In this document: one piece after another, positions 34,576-44,667 of the stretch
Layout: each line of letters begins with the position of its first letter
Position numbering within the stretch: the first letter of the stretch is position 1
Assembly (NCBI RefSeq): GCF_016918035.1
Contig: NZ_JAERWK010000026.1
Span: 48,782-112,781 of the forward strand
DNA from: Nakamurella leprariae
Lineage (GTDB): Bacteria > Actinomycetota > Actinomycetes > Mycobacteriales > Nakamurellaceae
Reading direction: 5' to 3'
DNA: 64,000 nt
Translations under genes and position numbers: made by a program
The notes under the pieces: generated by a model
Seen by the model: only the letters and a program-made list of their open reading frames with translations
Databases searched by the model: none
What the model was told of the DNA's origin: nothing

Positions 34576-35244
34576 ATGCGACGGAAGATGTTCGGCGGCA
34601 GGCCGGTGGTGGAGTTCCAGACCGGCCTGCAACGGCGGGAGTTCTTGCGACTCGCCGGGATCGTCGGCGTGGGAGCAGGATTCGTGGCCGGTGGGGTGCT
34701 GTCGGCTCCGGCCGCCGGGGCCGCGACGGTTCCTGGGTCACGGGCGGCGGCGTTGGCCGCGATCGAGACGTCCGACCTGGACATCTTGAACTACGCGCTG
34801 ACCCTCGAGTACCTGGAGGCCGACTTCTACGCCACCGGCTTGCAGTCCGGCCTGCTCACCGACCGGGAGCTGGAGCTGGTGACGCCGATCGGCGACCATG
34901 AGCAGCAGCACGTGGACGCGGTGACCGCGGCGCTCACCGCCTTCGGTGGGACACCGGTGGCCAAGCCGAAGATCACCTACCCGGCCGGCACCTTCGCCAG
35001 CCGTGACTCGTTCCTGCAGACCGCGGCCCAGTTCGAGGAACTCGGAGTCACCGCGTACCACGGCAAAGTTCCGCTCATCAAGGACGCCGACGTGCTGGCC
35101 GCGGCTGCGTCCATCGCCGGCGTCGAGTCGCGGCACGCCGCCGTGATCGCCGCCCTGCTCCAGGGTGACCCGTTCCCGGCGCCGGTCGAGAAGGCCGCGT
35201 CCGAGGAGCAGGTGCTCGCCGCCGTCACCCCGCTGATCAGCTGA
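34576..35244 (+). CDS. secreted ferritin-like domain protein with Tat-type leader
   Basis: 222 residues from ATG 34576 (GTG 34567 is an in-frame alternative). The leader has QRREFLRLAGIVGVGAGFVA, a twin-arginine motif before a hydrophobic core, and a likely cleavage after APAAGA. The mature part is a ferritin-like four-helix domain: DLDILNYALTLEYLEADFY (metal E), GDHEQQHVDAVTAAL (E and H), and VESRHAAVIAALLQ (E and H). Function in these exported Ferritin_2-type proteins is unknown; metal binding or peroxide protection is likely. Paralogue immediately downstream. Confidence 0.88.
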   Translation: MRRKMFGGRPVVEFQTGLQRREFLRLAGIVGVGAGFVAGGVLSAPAAGAATVPGSRAAALAAIETSDLDILNYALTLEYLEADFYATGLQSGLLTDRELELVTPIGDHEQQHVDAVTAALTAFGGTPVAKPKITYPAGTFASRDSFLQTAAQFEELGVTAYHGKVPLIKDADVLAAAASIAGVESRHAAVIAALLQGDPFPAPVEKAASEEQVLAAVTPLIS

Positions 35245-35262
35245 CCCGGAAGGACACCGCTC

Positions 35263-36096
35263 ATGTCGAACCCATTCCTGCTGCGGCAGTCCCGTCAGGA
35301 CCTGGTCCACGGCCAGCTGTCCTCGGTGGCCCCTGCCACCGCGCTGGGCGCCCTCAACCACCGGTGGGCACTTGCGGCCCCGGGCGACTTCGCGTCTGAC
35401 ATCGACGTGCTGAACTACGCACTGACCCTCGAGTACCTCGAGGCCGAGTTCTACCGGCAGGGCAACAGCGCCGGGCTGCTGTCCGGGATCGAGGCCCAGT
35501 ACCTGGCCCAGGTCGGCGAGGACGAACAGGCCCACGTCACCGCGCTGACCCAGACGATCCAGCAGCTGGGCGGCACTCCCGTCGAGCAGCCGTGGGTCGA
35601 CTTCGGCGACGCCTTCGCCAGCCGCGACTCCTACCTGACCACCAGTGTCACGTTCGAGAACGTCGGCGTCGGGGCGTATCTCGGTGCCGCCGGGTTCATC
35701 CAGGACAAGACCATCCTGGCGGCTGCGGCCGGCATCTTCGGCGTGGAGGCCCGGCACGCGGCGGTCGTGGCCATGCTGCTGGGCCTGCCGGCCGAGGGCG
35801 GCGTCTACCGCGGCGCATTCGAGACGCCCATCGAGAAGGCCGAGGTACTCGCCGCGGTGGCACCGTTCCTGGCGCCCTCGCAGATGGCCGGTGGCATGCC
35901 CAGCGGTGCCCCGGAGACGGGCGGTGGGTCCACCGTCAGCACCGATCGGTCCGGTCTGATCACGGCGGGCAGCGTGGCTGCCCTGGCCGCGGCGGGCGTG
36001 GCTGCGGCGACCGTGCAGCGGCGCCGGGCCGACCGCCCGGCGGGCGTGACCGAGTCGGCGGACGTGACCGGGGACGGGTCATCGGCGTCCGTGTGA
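35263..36096 (+). CDS. ferritin-like domain protein with C-terminal membrane segment
   Basis: 277 residues from ATG 35263 with GGAAGGA upstream, 18 bp after its paralogue. Four-helix domain at about 44-205 (DVLNYALTLEYLEAEFY, GEDEQAHVTALTQ, VEARHAAVVAMLLG). No leader peptide is visible. After a Gly/Ser linker with APETG (residues 216-220) comes a hydrophobic segment (LITAGSVAALAAAGVAAATV), then QRRR and a 24-residue polar tail. This resembles a sorting signal only loosely. The sortase gene overlaps its stop by 4 nt. Confidence 0.85.
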   Translation: MSNPFLLRQSRQDLVHGQLSSVAPATALGALNHRWALAAPGDFASDIDVLNYALTLEYLEAEFYRQGNSAGLLSGIEAQYLAQVGEDEQAHVTALTQTIQQLGGTPVEQPWVDFGDAFASRDSYLTTSVTFENVGVGAYLGAAGFIQDKTILAAAAGIFGVEARHAAVVAMLLGLPAEGGVYRGAFETPIEKAEVLAAVAPFLAPSQMAGGMPSGAPETGGGSTVSTDRSGLITAGSVAALAAAGVAAATVQRRRADRPAGVTESADVTGDGSSASV

Positions 36097-36959
36097 CCGA
36101 TCGGCTCGGCGTACCAGGACCGGGGGAACGGGTGGGACCGGGGGAACCGGCGGTCGCGCGGCAGCAGCCGCGCGGCCGCTGGCCGGTCGGATGGTGCACC
36201 GGACTGGTCGCGCTGCTCGTCGCGGCCGTCGCCGTGCTGGCCGGGTGCGGGACGCCGCAGACGACGGCTCCGCAACCGGGGCCCGAGGTCGCCGGCACCC
36301 TCGACGTCCGCGCACCCGGGTCCGGCGGAGGAACGAACACCACCGCGACCCCGGCGCCGGTCCCGATCCCGGCGGACGCCGCCACGACCGGGGCCGACCC
36401 GGGCGGGCCTGGAGCGACCGCGCCACCGGGCGGGTCCACCACCGCGCTCGTCCCGCCCGCCGACGCCACGCCGACCAGCCCGACCCTGCCGGCGTCGCCC
36501 CCGGTCTCGATGCGCATACCGGCCATCGGCGTGGACATCGGCATGCTCGAACTCGGCCAGAACCCGGACGGCACCGTGCAGGTCCCGCCGCTGGACGACC
36601 CGGCCAGCACCCCCGGCTGGTACGACCGGTCACCGTCCCCGGGCGCGCTCGGTCCGTCGGTGATCCTCGGGCACGTCGACACGAAGCAGTTCGGTCCGGG
36701 GGTGTTCTACGAACTCGGTGCGTTGCATCCGGGTGACGAGGTGGAGGTGACCCGGGCCGATGGGCTGGTCGCGATGTTCCGGATCGAGGCGGTCCGTTCG
36801 GTGCTCAAGGCGGAGTTCCCGACCCGTGAGGTGTACGGCAACCTCGACCACGCGGGTCTGCGGCTGATCACCTGCGGCGGTCAGTTCGACCCGGACGCCA
36901 GCAGCTACACCTCGAACGTGATCGCCTTCGCCCGGCTGGTCGGCAGCCGCCCGGCCTGA
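36093..36959 (+). CDS. class F sortase
   Basis: 288 residues from GTG 36093 inside the upstream stop. An N-terminal hydrophobic segment, VALLVAAVAVLAGCG, is either a signal anchor or a lipoprotein signal (lipobox-like VLAGC). A Pro/Thr/Ala-rich linker of about 90 residues follows. The sortase beta-barrel has the catalytic His in ILGHVDTKQ (about 195), Cys in LRLITCGGQF (about 263), and a late Arg. Class F sortases are actinobacterial transpeptidases that cut LPxTG-like motifs. The overlap with the ferritin-like gene suggests these two are made together. Confidence 0.9.
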   Translation: MTDRLGVPGPGERVGPGEPAVARQQPRGRWPVGWCTGLVALLVAAVAVLAGCGTPQTTAPQPGPEVAGTLDVRAPGSGGGTNTTATPAPVPIPADAATTGADPGGPGATAPPGGSTTALVPPADATPTSPTLPASPPVSMRIPAIGVDIGMLELGQNPDGTVQVPPLDDPASTPGWYDRSPSPGALGPSVILGHVDTKQFGPGVFYELGALHPGDEVEVTRADGLVAMFRIEAVRSVLKAEFPTREVYGNLDHAGLRLITCGGQFDPDASSYTSNVIAFARLVGSRPA

Positions 36960-36983
36960 CCGGCCACCCCGGCCCGACGCCGC

Positions 36984-38945
<1,962 letters not shown>

Positions 38946-39018
38946 TCATCGCCCCCGGAACGACCGACACCGGCCGCACCCGAGGGGGTGCGACCGGTGT
39001 CCGGTGCTGCGGATCGGC

Positions 39019-40296
39019 TCAGGACGCGGCGACGGTCTGCCCCCGCTGCTGCAGCTCGCGCTGGTGGGCGCGCTCGATGGAGGCACGCCGTTCCTGCTCG
39101 TTGCGACGGTCGATCTCCTGGGCCGCCTCGGCGTTGTGGCTGAGGTTCTCGCTGGTCTCCGGGTCGAAGATCATCAGCCGGCTCGGGTCGAACCACAGCT
39201 GGGCCCGGTCGCCGTCCCGCACCCGGCTGTCCGCGCTGAGCGCGGCGACCAGCTGCGTACGCATCCCCTCACCGTCGAGCTCGCGGTCGAGTTCCTCGAG
39301 CTTGCGGGCCACGTCGCCCTGGATGCTGAACGGCACGTACGCGTACAACTCCGCTCCCAGCCACTCGACCACGTCGACGTCCACGTCGAAGGTGACGCCC
39401 TGGGCCCTGCGGTGCTCCTCCAGGACGGAGGCGTCCTCGAAGTGCTCCGGCCGGATGCCGACGACGACCAGCGAGCCCTCCTTGAGCCGGCTGGCGATGT
39501 GCTGCGGGATCTCCACCTCGGCGAACGGCAGTCGGAGCCGGTTGCCGTGCACCTCGCCGGGCAGGAAGTTCATCGGCGGGGACCCGATGAACCCGGCCAC
39601 GAACAGGTTGACCGGCTGCTCGTACAGCGCGCGCGGGCTGGCCACCTGCTGCAGGACACCGCGGCGCAGCACCGCGACCCGGTCGCCCAGGGTCATGGCC
39701 TCGGTCTGGTCGTGGGTGACGTAGACGGTGGTGGTGCCCATCCGCCGCTGCATGCGGGAGATCTCGGTCCGCATCTGGCCGCGCAGCTTGGCGTCCAGGT
39801 TCGACAGCGGCTCGTCGAAGAGGAACGCCTCGGCCTCGCGGACGATGGCCCGGCCCATGGCGACCCGCTGCCGCTGGCCACCGGAGAGGTTGGCCGGCTT
39901 GCGCTGCAGGTGCTCGCCCAGCTCGAGGGTGGCGGCCGCCGCCTCCACCTTCTGCTTGATCTGCTCCTCGGAGAACTCGCTCTTGCGCAGCCGCAGCGGG
40001 AACGCGATGTTCTCGAACACCGTGAGATGCGGGTACAGGGCGTAGTTCTGGAAGACCATGGCCAGCTGGCGGTCCTTGGGGGCCACCTCGTTGACCCGCC
40101 GCCCGCCGATCTCCAGGTCGCCGGAGGTGATGTCCTCCAGGCCCACGATCATGCGCAGCAGCGTGGACTTCCCGCAGCCGGACGGGCCGACCAGGATGAC
40201 GAACTCGCCGTCGGCGATGTCCAGGCTGACGTCGTTGACGGCCGGGAAGCCGTCGCCGTACTGCTTGACGATGTGACGCAGGGTGATGGCCGCCAT
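39019..40296 (-). CDS. sugC: sugar ABC transporter ATPase (SugC/MsiK/UgpC type)
   Basis: 425 residues from ATG 40296. Nucleotide-binding domain: Walker A GPSGCGKST (about 37), Q-loop FQNYALYPH, signature NLSGGQRQRVAMGRA (about 135), Walker B AFLFDEPLSNLDAKL and VTHDQ. The C-terminal OB-type regulatory region (VVVGIRPEHFEDA) is that of CUT1 sugar importers; the tail is longer than usual by about 50 residues and charged. It is the last gene of the minus-strand operon whose binding protein resembles LpqY, so it should power trehalose uptake. Confidence 0.92.
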   Translation of the reverse strand: MAAITLRHIVKQYGDGFPAVNDVSLDIADGEFVILVGPSGCGKSTLLRMIVGLEDITSGDLEIGGRRVNEVAPKDRQLAMVFQNYALYPHLTVFENIAFPLRLRKSEFSEEQIKQKVEAAAATLELGEHLQRKPANLSGGQRQRVAMGRAIVREAEAFLFDEPLSNLDAKLRGQMRTEISRMQRRMGTTTVYVTHDQTEAMTLGDRVAVLRRGVLQQVASPRALYEQPVNLFVAGFIGSPPMNFLPGEVHGNRLRLPFAEVEIPQHIASRLKEGSLVVVGIRPEHFEDASVLEEHRRAQGVTFDVDVDVVEWLGAELYAYVPFSIQGDVARKLEELDRELDGEGMRTQLVAALSADSRVRDGDRAQLWFDPSRLMIFDPETSENLSHNAEAAQEIDRRNEQERRASIERAHQRELQQRGQTVAAS

Positions 40297-40365
40297 CGGG
40301 GCTCCTCGGTCAGTGGGTCGGGTCGGAAGCGTCGGACAAGGCAGGCCCGGGACGGCCCGGCACGG

Positions 40366-41220
40366 TCATCCCTTCACCGCGCCCTGGGTCAGGCCGGAGA
40401 CGATCTGCCGCTGGAACAGCACCACCAGGATGACCACCGGGATGGTCACCACGATGGCCGCGGCGGAGATGGCCCCGACCGGGGACTCGAACTGCGAGGC
40501 GCCGGTGAAGAAGGCCAGGGCGGCCGGGACCGGCCGGGCCGCGTCGGTCGAGGTCAGCGAGATGCCGTACACGAAGTCGTTCCACGCGATGAAGAACGCG
40601 ATCAGCGCAGTGGTGAAGACGCCGGGCGCGGCCAGCGGGACGATCGCCTTGCGGAACGCCTGCCAGTTGGTCGCCCCGTCCACCTGGGCCGCCTGCTCCA
40701 ACTCCCACGGGATCTGCCGGAAGAACGCGGCCAGGGTCCAGATCGAGATGGGCAGGGTGAGCGACAGGTAGGGGATGATCAGGCCGATCCAGGTGTCGTA
40801 CAGGCCGATCGACCGCCACAGGTTGAACAGCGGCGTGACGATCGAGATGACCGGGAAGATCGAGACGCCCAGCGCCGTGGTCAGGATGATCCGCTTGCCG
40901 GGGAAGTCGAGCCGGGCGATCGCGTACGCCGCCAGGGTCGCCAGCACCACCGCGATCGCCGTGGCGATGAGCGAGATGCCGACCGAGTTCCGCAGGGCCG
41001 ACAGGAACAGGTCCTGGGCCGCGCCGCTGGGCGCGAGGATCTGCTCGTAGTTGTCCAGCGTCCAGGTGCGGGGCAGGAACGTGCCGAGGGTGAGTTCGCT
41101 GGGCAGCTTGAACGAGGTGGCCAGGATCGATGCGACCGGGAACAACGCCCAGACGAGCACCACGATCGTCCCGATGGCCCACCAGATGCGTTGCGACGTG
41201 GTCAGTTTGCCGGTGTTCAT
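40366..41220 (-). CDS. sugB: sugar ABC transporter permease (SugB/MalG type)
   Basis: 284 residues; about six transmembrane segments starting IWWAIGTIVVLVWALFPVAS. The EAA loop that docks on the ATPase reads WELEQAAQVDGATNWQAFRK (about 190). The start ATG 41220 touches the stop of the upstream permease (41220), giving a 1-nt junction (ATGA type overlap shared with TGA). Second half of the CUT1 importer channel. Confidence 0.92.
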   Translation of the reverse strand: MNTGKLTTSQRIWWAIGTIVVLVWALFPVASILATSFKLPSELTLGTFLPRTWTLDNYEQILAPSGAAQDLFLSALRNSVGISLIATAIAVVLATLAAYAIARLDFPGKRIILTTALGVSIFPVISIVTPLFNLWRSIGLYDTWIGLIIPYLSLTLPISIWTLAAFFRQIPWELEQAAQVDGATNWQAFRKAIVPLAAPGVFTTALIAFFIAWNDFVYGISLTSTDAARPVPAALAFFTGASQFESPVGAISAAAIVVTIPVVILVVLFQRQIVSGLTQGAVKG

Positions 41221-42194
41221 CAGCTACCACCCCGCGCGCTCGAGAGATCGACCTTGAACAGCTTGATGGCGATGAAGCAGATCAGGATGACGCAGAGGAA
41301 CAGCAGCACCGAGATCGCCGAGCCCATACCGATCTCCAGCCGGCCGATGGAGGTCCGGTAGGCGAGCAGCGACAGCACCTCGGTGCCGTTCGCGCCGTTG
41401 GTCATGATGAACACGTTGTCGAAGATGCGGAACGCGTCCAGCGCCCGGAACAGCACCGCGACCATGATGGCCGCCTTCATGTTCGGGATGACGACCCGCC
41501 AGAGCCGCTGCCACCACGAGGCTCCGTCGACGGCGGCGGCCTCCTCGAGGTCGCCGGAGACCTGGGCCAGGCCGGCCAGCAGCAGCAGCGAGATGAACGG
41601 CGTCGTCTTCCAGACCTCGGAGGCGATGATCACGAAGAGGCTGGTGCCCTGGCTGGCGAACCAGTTCAGGTCGGCGTCGATGCCGGGGACCCAGCTGAAC
41701 CAGCTGTTCACGAAGCCAGACGTGATGTCGAACATGTAGAACCAGGCGAACGCCGAGACCACGGTGATGATCCCGTACGGCACCAGAATCGCGGTGCGCA
41801 GCAGACCGCGGAGCTGGGTCAGCGCCCGGTGCATGACCAGGGCCAGGGCGAAGCCCAGGACCAGCTCGATCAGCACCGTGATGACGGTGATGACCACGGT
41901 GACGAGCAGGGCGGACCAGAACACGCTGTCGCCCAGGATGACCGCGTAGTTGCCGAACCACACCATCTCTCGGTCACCGGGCGCGGTGAGCCGGTAGCGG
42001 AACAGCGAGTCGTAGAGGGCCTGCAGGATCGGGTACAGCGTGACGGCCAGCATGATGACGAAGGCCGGGCCGGCCAGCCACCAGCCGAGTCGCGCCTCGG
42101 CGCGGGCGCGTTCACTGCGCCGCGGCTTGCCGTTGCGCTGCGGAGGTGTGGCCGCCGGCGTGCCGGCGGCGGGGATGGTCGCGGATGACGTCAC
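41220..42194 (-). CDS. sugA: sugar ABC transporter permease (SugA/MalF type)
   Basis: 324 residues from GTG 42194, which overlaps the binding-protein stop by 4 nt; the frame is open upstream but only over that gene. A polar N-terminal tail of about 35 residues precedes six membrane helices (LGWWLAGPAFVIMLAVTLYP first). The EAA loop is LEEAAAVDGASWWQRLWRVV near 215. It pairs with the downstream permease to form the channel. Confidence 0.92.
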   Translation of the reverse strand: MTSSATIPAAGTPAATPPQRNGKPRRSERARAEARLGWWLAGPAFVIMLAVTLYPILQALYDSLFRYRLTAPGDREMVWFGNYAVILGDSVFWSALLVTVVITVITVLIELVLGFALALVMHRALTQLRGLLRTAILVPYGIITVVSAFAWFYMFDITSGFVNSWFSWVPGIDADLNWFASQGTSLFVIIASEVWKTTPFISLLLLAGLAQVSGDLEEAAAVDGASWWQRLWRVVIPNMKAAIMVAVLFRALDAFRIFDNVFIMTNGANGTEVLSLLAYRTSIGRLEIGMGSAISVLLFLCVILICFIAIKLFKVDLSSARGGS

Positions 42195-43480
42195 AGCAAT
42201 CGGTCCCCTCGCAACACGGCGGTGATGAGGTCGGTCGCGGCCTGCGGCGAGGTCTCCGGCGTGACGGATGCCGGGGGATGCCAGGTCTCCTGCAGGCCCA
42301 GGGAGACCTCGTTGTAGTACGGCGTCTGCGGCCGCGGGGCGGCCTGCTGCAGCGACTGCCGGATGGTGTCGGCCATCGGGAAGGCGTCCTGCACCTCCGG
42401 ATCGTCGAACGCGGTGGTGTTCGACGGCGGATTGCCGTTGGTGGCGAAGTAGAAGGCCTGGTGCTGCGGGGTCACGATGCACTCCGCCGCCTGGTAAGCC
42501 AGGTCGACGTGGTTGCTGAAGGCGCCGATCCCGATGTTGATGCCACCGTACGGGGGCGCCGACTCCTCACCGTCGTTGACGCCCGGGTAGATGGCCCAGC
42601 CGGTGTCCTCGACCACCGAGGCGTCGAGCGTGCCGGCCTCGACCGCGGCGTTCATGGCCGACCAGACGAACGGCCAGTTGACCATGAACGAGGCCTGGTC
42701 CCCCTGGAACAGGGTGAGCGATGCGTTCTCGTTCGCGGTCGGCAGGCCGGGGCCGCCCAACGGTCCACGACCGATCTCGCCGATGATCTCGGCCGCCTGG
42801 CGCCCCGCGTCGGAGTCCAGGCCGAGTTGCACCTGGTCGGCCGATTCGGCCTGGTTGGCGATGATCGAACCGCCGGCCGACTCGACCAAGGCGTTGATCC
42901 ACACCGTGAGGGACTCGGCCTTGGCGCCCTGGACGCCCAGCAGCTTGCCCTGGGACTCGGCCGCGTCCATGATCTGCCGCCACGTGACCGGCTGGCTCAT
43001 GTCCAGACCGGCCGCCTCGGCCACCGACTTGCGGTACCAGAGCAGCTGGGTGTTCGCCCAGAACGGGACGGTCACCAGGGTGTCCTGCCAGGAGGCACCG
43101 TCCAGGGCGCCCTGCACGACGTTCTCCGAGACGCGTTGTGCCACGTCGTCCGGCACCGGCGCGAGGAACCCGGGCTCGGCCAGCTCGGGGATGAACGGCG
43201 GGTCCAGGCTCATCAGGTCGATCGACGAGTCGTTGGCGGCCAGGCGTCGCGCGAGCTGCTCGCGCTGACCACCGGCGTCACGCGGGAGGACGGACGTCTG
43301 GATGGTGTACGCGCCGGCAGCCTCGTCGGTGCACATCTGGGCGATGTCGGCTTGGCCCCCGTCGTCCGGGTTGATGAACCAGGTCAACACCGGCGGCCCG
43401 GAGTCGCTGCCACAGGCCGCCAGCGGGATGGTCAGAGCCATCACCGCGGCAAGCAGTCCGAGTCGGCGTCGTCGTCTCAC
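42191..43480 (-). CDS. lpqY: LpqY-like trehalose-binding lipoprotein
   Basis: 429 residues from ATG 43480. Signal peptide MRRRRRLGLLAAVMALTIPLAAC ends in a lipobox (LAAC, Cys 23), here split as MRRRRRLGLLAAVM and TIPLAAC. The mature part follows mycobacterial LpqY closely by eye: AIAQ-like ADIAQMCTDEA, TSVLPRDAGGQREQLARRLA, NDSSIDLMSLDPPFIPELAE, WANTQLLWYRKS, and NWPFVWSAMN. LpqY-SugABC recovers trehalose, and the gene order here is the same. A trehalose-synthase-like gene lies 1.2 kb away on the same strand. Confidence 0.85.
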   Translation of the reverse strand: MRRRRRLGLLAAVMALTIPLAACGSDSGPPVLTWFINPDDGGQADIAQMCTDEAAGAYTIQTSVLPRDAGGQREQLARRLAANDSSIDLMSLDPPFIPELAEPGFLAPVPDDVAQRVSENVVQGALDGASWQDTLVTVPFWANTQLLWYRKSVAEAAGLDMSQPVTWRQIMDAAESQGKLLGVQGAKAESLTVWINALVESAGGSIIANQAESADQVQLGLDSDAGRQAAEIIGEIGRGPLGGPGLPTANENASLTLFQGDQASFMVNWPFVWSAMNAAVEAGTLDASVVEDTGWAIYPGVNDGEESAPPYGGINIGIGAFSNHVDLAYQAAECIVTPQHQAFYFATNGNPPSNTTAFDDPEVQDAFPMADTIRQSLQQAAPRPQTPYYNEVSLGLQETWHPPASVTPETSPQAATDLITAVLRGDRLL

Positions 43481-43581
43481 ATCGAACCTCCTGCCCGGAG
43501 GACCCGAGGGCCGTCACTGGCGACTGGGCTGGCCGGCAGTGACATCGGTGCATGCCCGCTGGTCGGCTGGGACACCAACAG

Positions 43582-43606
43582 TTGACCTGCAGTGCAGGGT
43601 TGTCAA
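43582..43606. promoter_or_regulatory. nested palindrome before the trehalose transporter operon
   Basis: CCTGCA-G-TGCAGG (43586-43598) is a perfect 13-bp palindrome inside a wider interrupted repeat TTGAC (43582-43586) and GTCAA (43602-43606). On the minus strand TTGACA (43606-43601) looks like a -35 box for lpqY. A LacI- or GntR-type operator is plausible; no regulator gene is adjacent. Confidence 0.4.
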
Positions 43607-43711
43607 ACGCAGTACACAAGATCGTCACCCGATCGTTTCCACGATTCTGTGTCCGTCAAACGCCGCGCGCACGTCGAACGGGACGATCACCGACCAGCAG
43701 GGAGGCAGCCG

Positions 43712-44221
43712 ATGATCAGCACGCCGCGAGGCGACCGACCCGATCACCCGGATCCGTCCGACCGCGCGACCGGACTGGACGCCCGACGCTTCGTCGCAGC
43801 TCAGGACGCCGACCGGACCTTCGAGCGGGCCATGGCCGAGTTGCGCGCGGGATCCAAACGGACCCACTGGATGTGGTTCGTCTTCCCGCAACTGGCCGGA
43901 CTCGGGTCCAGTCCCACGGCCGTCCGTTACGCGATCGAGACACTGGATGCGGCCCGTGCCTATCTGGACCACCCGGTGCTGGGGGCCCGACTGCGCGCTG
44001 CAGCGGAGCTGGTGGCCGACGCGCCGGCCGAATCGGCCCAGGCGCTGCTCGGCGGGATCGACTCCGTGAAGCTCCGCTCGAGCATGACCCTGTTCGCCGC
44101 GGCGGCCGACGCCGCCGACGCCCCCGACGACGTCGCGGTGTTCCGCCGGGTGCTGGACCGCTGGTACGACGGCCGCGCCGACCCGGTCACCGTCGAGCTG
44201 CTGGGTGCCGGACCGGCGTGA
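43712..44221 (+). CDS. DUF1810 family protein
   Basis: 169 residues from ATG 43712 with GGGAGGCAG upstream. After an acidic lead comes the DUF1810 body: RRFVAAQDADRTFERAMAEL, SKRTHWMWFVFPQLAGLG (very conserved), AVRYAIETLDAARAYLDHPV, and SVKLRSSMTLFAA. Function of the family is unknown; some members occur with NAD- or calpastatin-like annotations that are not informative. Divergent from lpqY, with 231 bp between. Confidence 0.92.
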   Translation: MISTPRGDRPDHPDPSDRATGLDARRFVAAQDADRTFERAMAELRAGSKRTHWMWFVFPQLAGLGSSPTAVRYAIETLDAARAYLDHPVLGARLRAAAELVADAPAESAQALLGGIDSVKLRSSMTLFAAAADAADAPDDVAVFRRVLDRWYDGRADPVTVELLGAGPA

Positions 44222-44230
44222 GCCCGTCCG

Positions 44231-44245
44231 GGCGGGCAACCCGCC
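44231..44245 (+). terminator. short GC hairpin between DUF1810 and DUF3140 genes
   Basis: GGCGGG-CAA-CCCGCC forms a 6-bp perfect stem 10 bp after the DUF1810 stop and 5 bp before ATG 44251. It may terminate the first transcript or mask the start of the next; no Shine-Dalgarno is seen there. Confidence 0.4.
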
Positions 44246-44250
44246 GCGCC

Positions 44251-44595
44251 ATGAGCAAGGACGACGACCACGCCCAGATCCGCAGCGGGTTCGGTGATGT
44301 GATGAACATGAGCCCGGCCGAGCTGGAGAAGTGATCGGACACCGACGAATCGAAGTCGGTCGGCCAGGAGTCGGTCGGCCAGGACAGCGACAGCGTCGGT
44401 CACGGATCGCGCCGGCGCATCGTCGAGATCACGCTGGCCGAGGTGGCCGACCCGACCGACGACGACCATCAGCACACGCGCACGGTCGTCGGCTCCGTGG
44501 AGCGGCACCCGGCCCAGGAGCCCAGCGAGGAGGACATCAAGGACAGCCGGTGGCGGTGGTCGTTGATGGACTGGGGACACGACCCGCTGCAGTGA
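44251..44595 (+). pseudogene. DUF3140 gene with an in-frame TGA
   Basis: The frame from ATG 44251 reads MSKDDDHAQIRSGFGDVMNM, SPAELEK, then TGA (44332-44334), and continues in the same frame for 87 codons: SDTDESKSVGQESVGQ, GSRRRIVEIT, DDDHQHTRTVVGSVERH, SRWRWSLMDWGHDPLQ, ending at TGA 44593. Both parts together match a complete DUF3140 protein of about 114 residues. The family normally has Trp at the stop position (LEKW), so TGG has become TGA. A small duplication of SVGQ follows. Without readthrough only 27 residues are made. Confidence 0.85.
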
Positions 44596-44667
44596 CCCGC
44601 CGGTCCCCGCGATCCCCGCCCCGGCCCGGGTCGAGGTTCCCGGGTGGATCGGAACGGTGCGAGCCGG

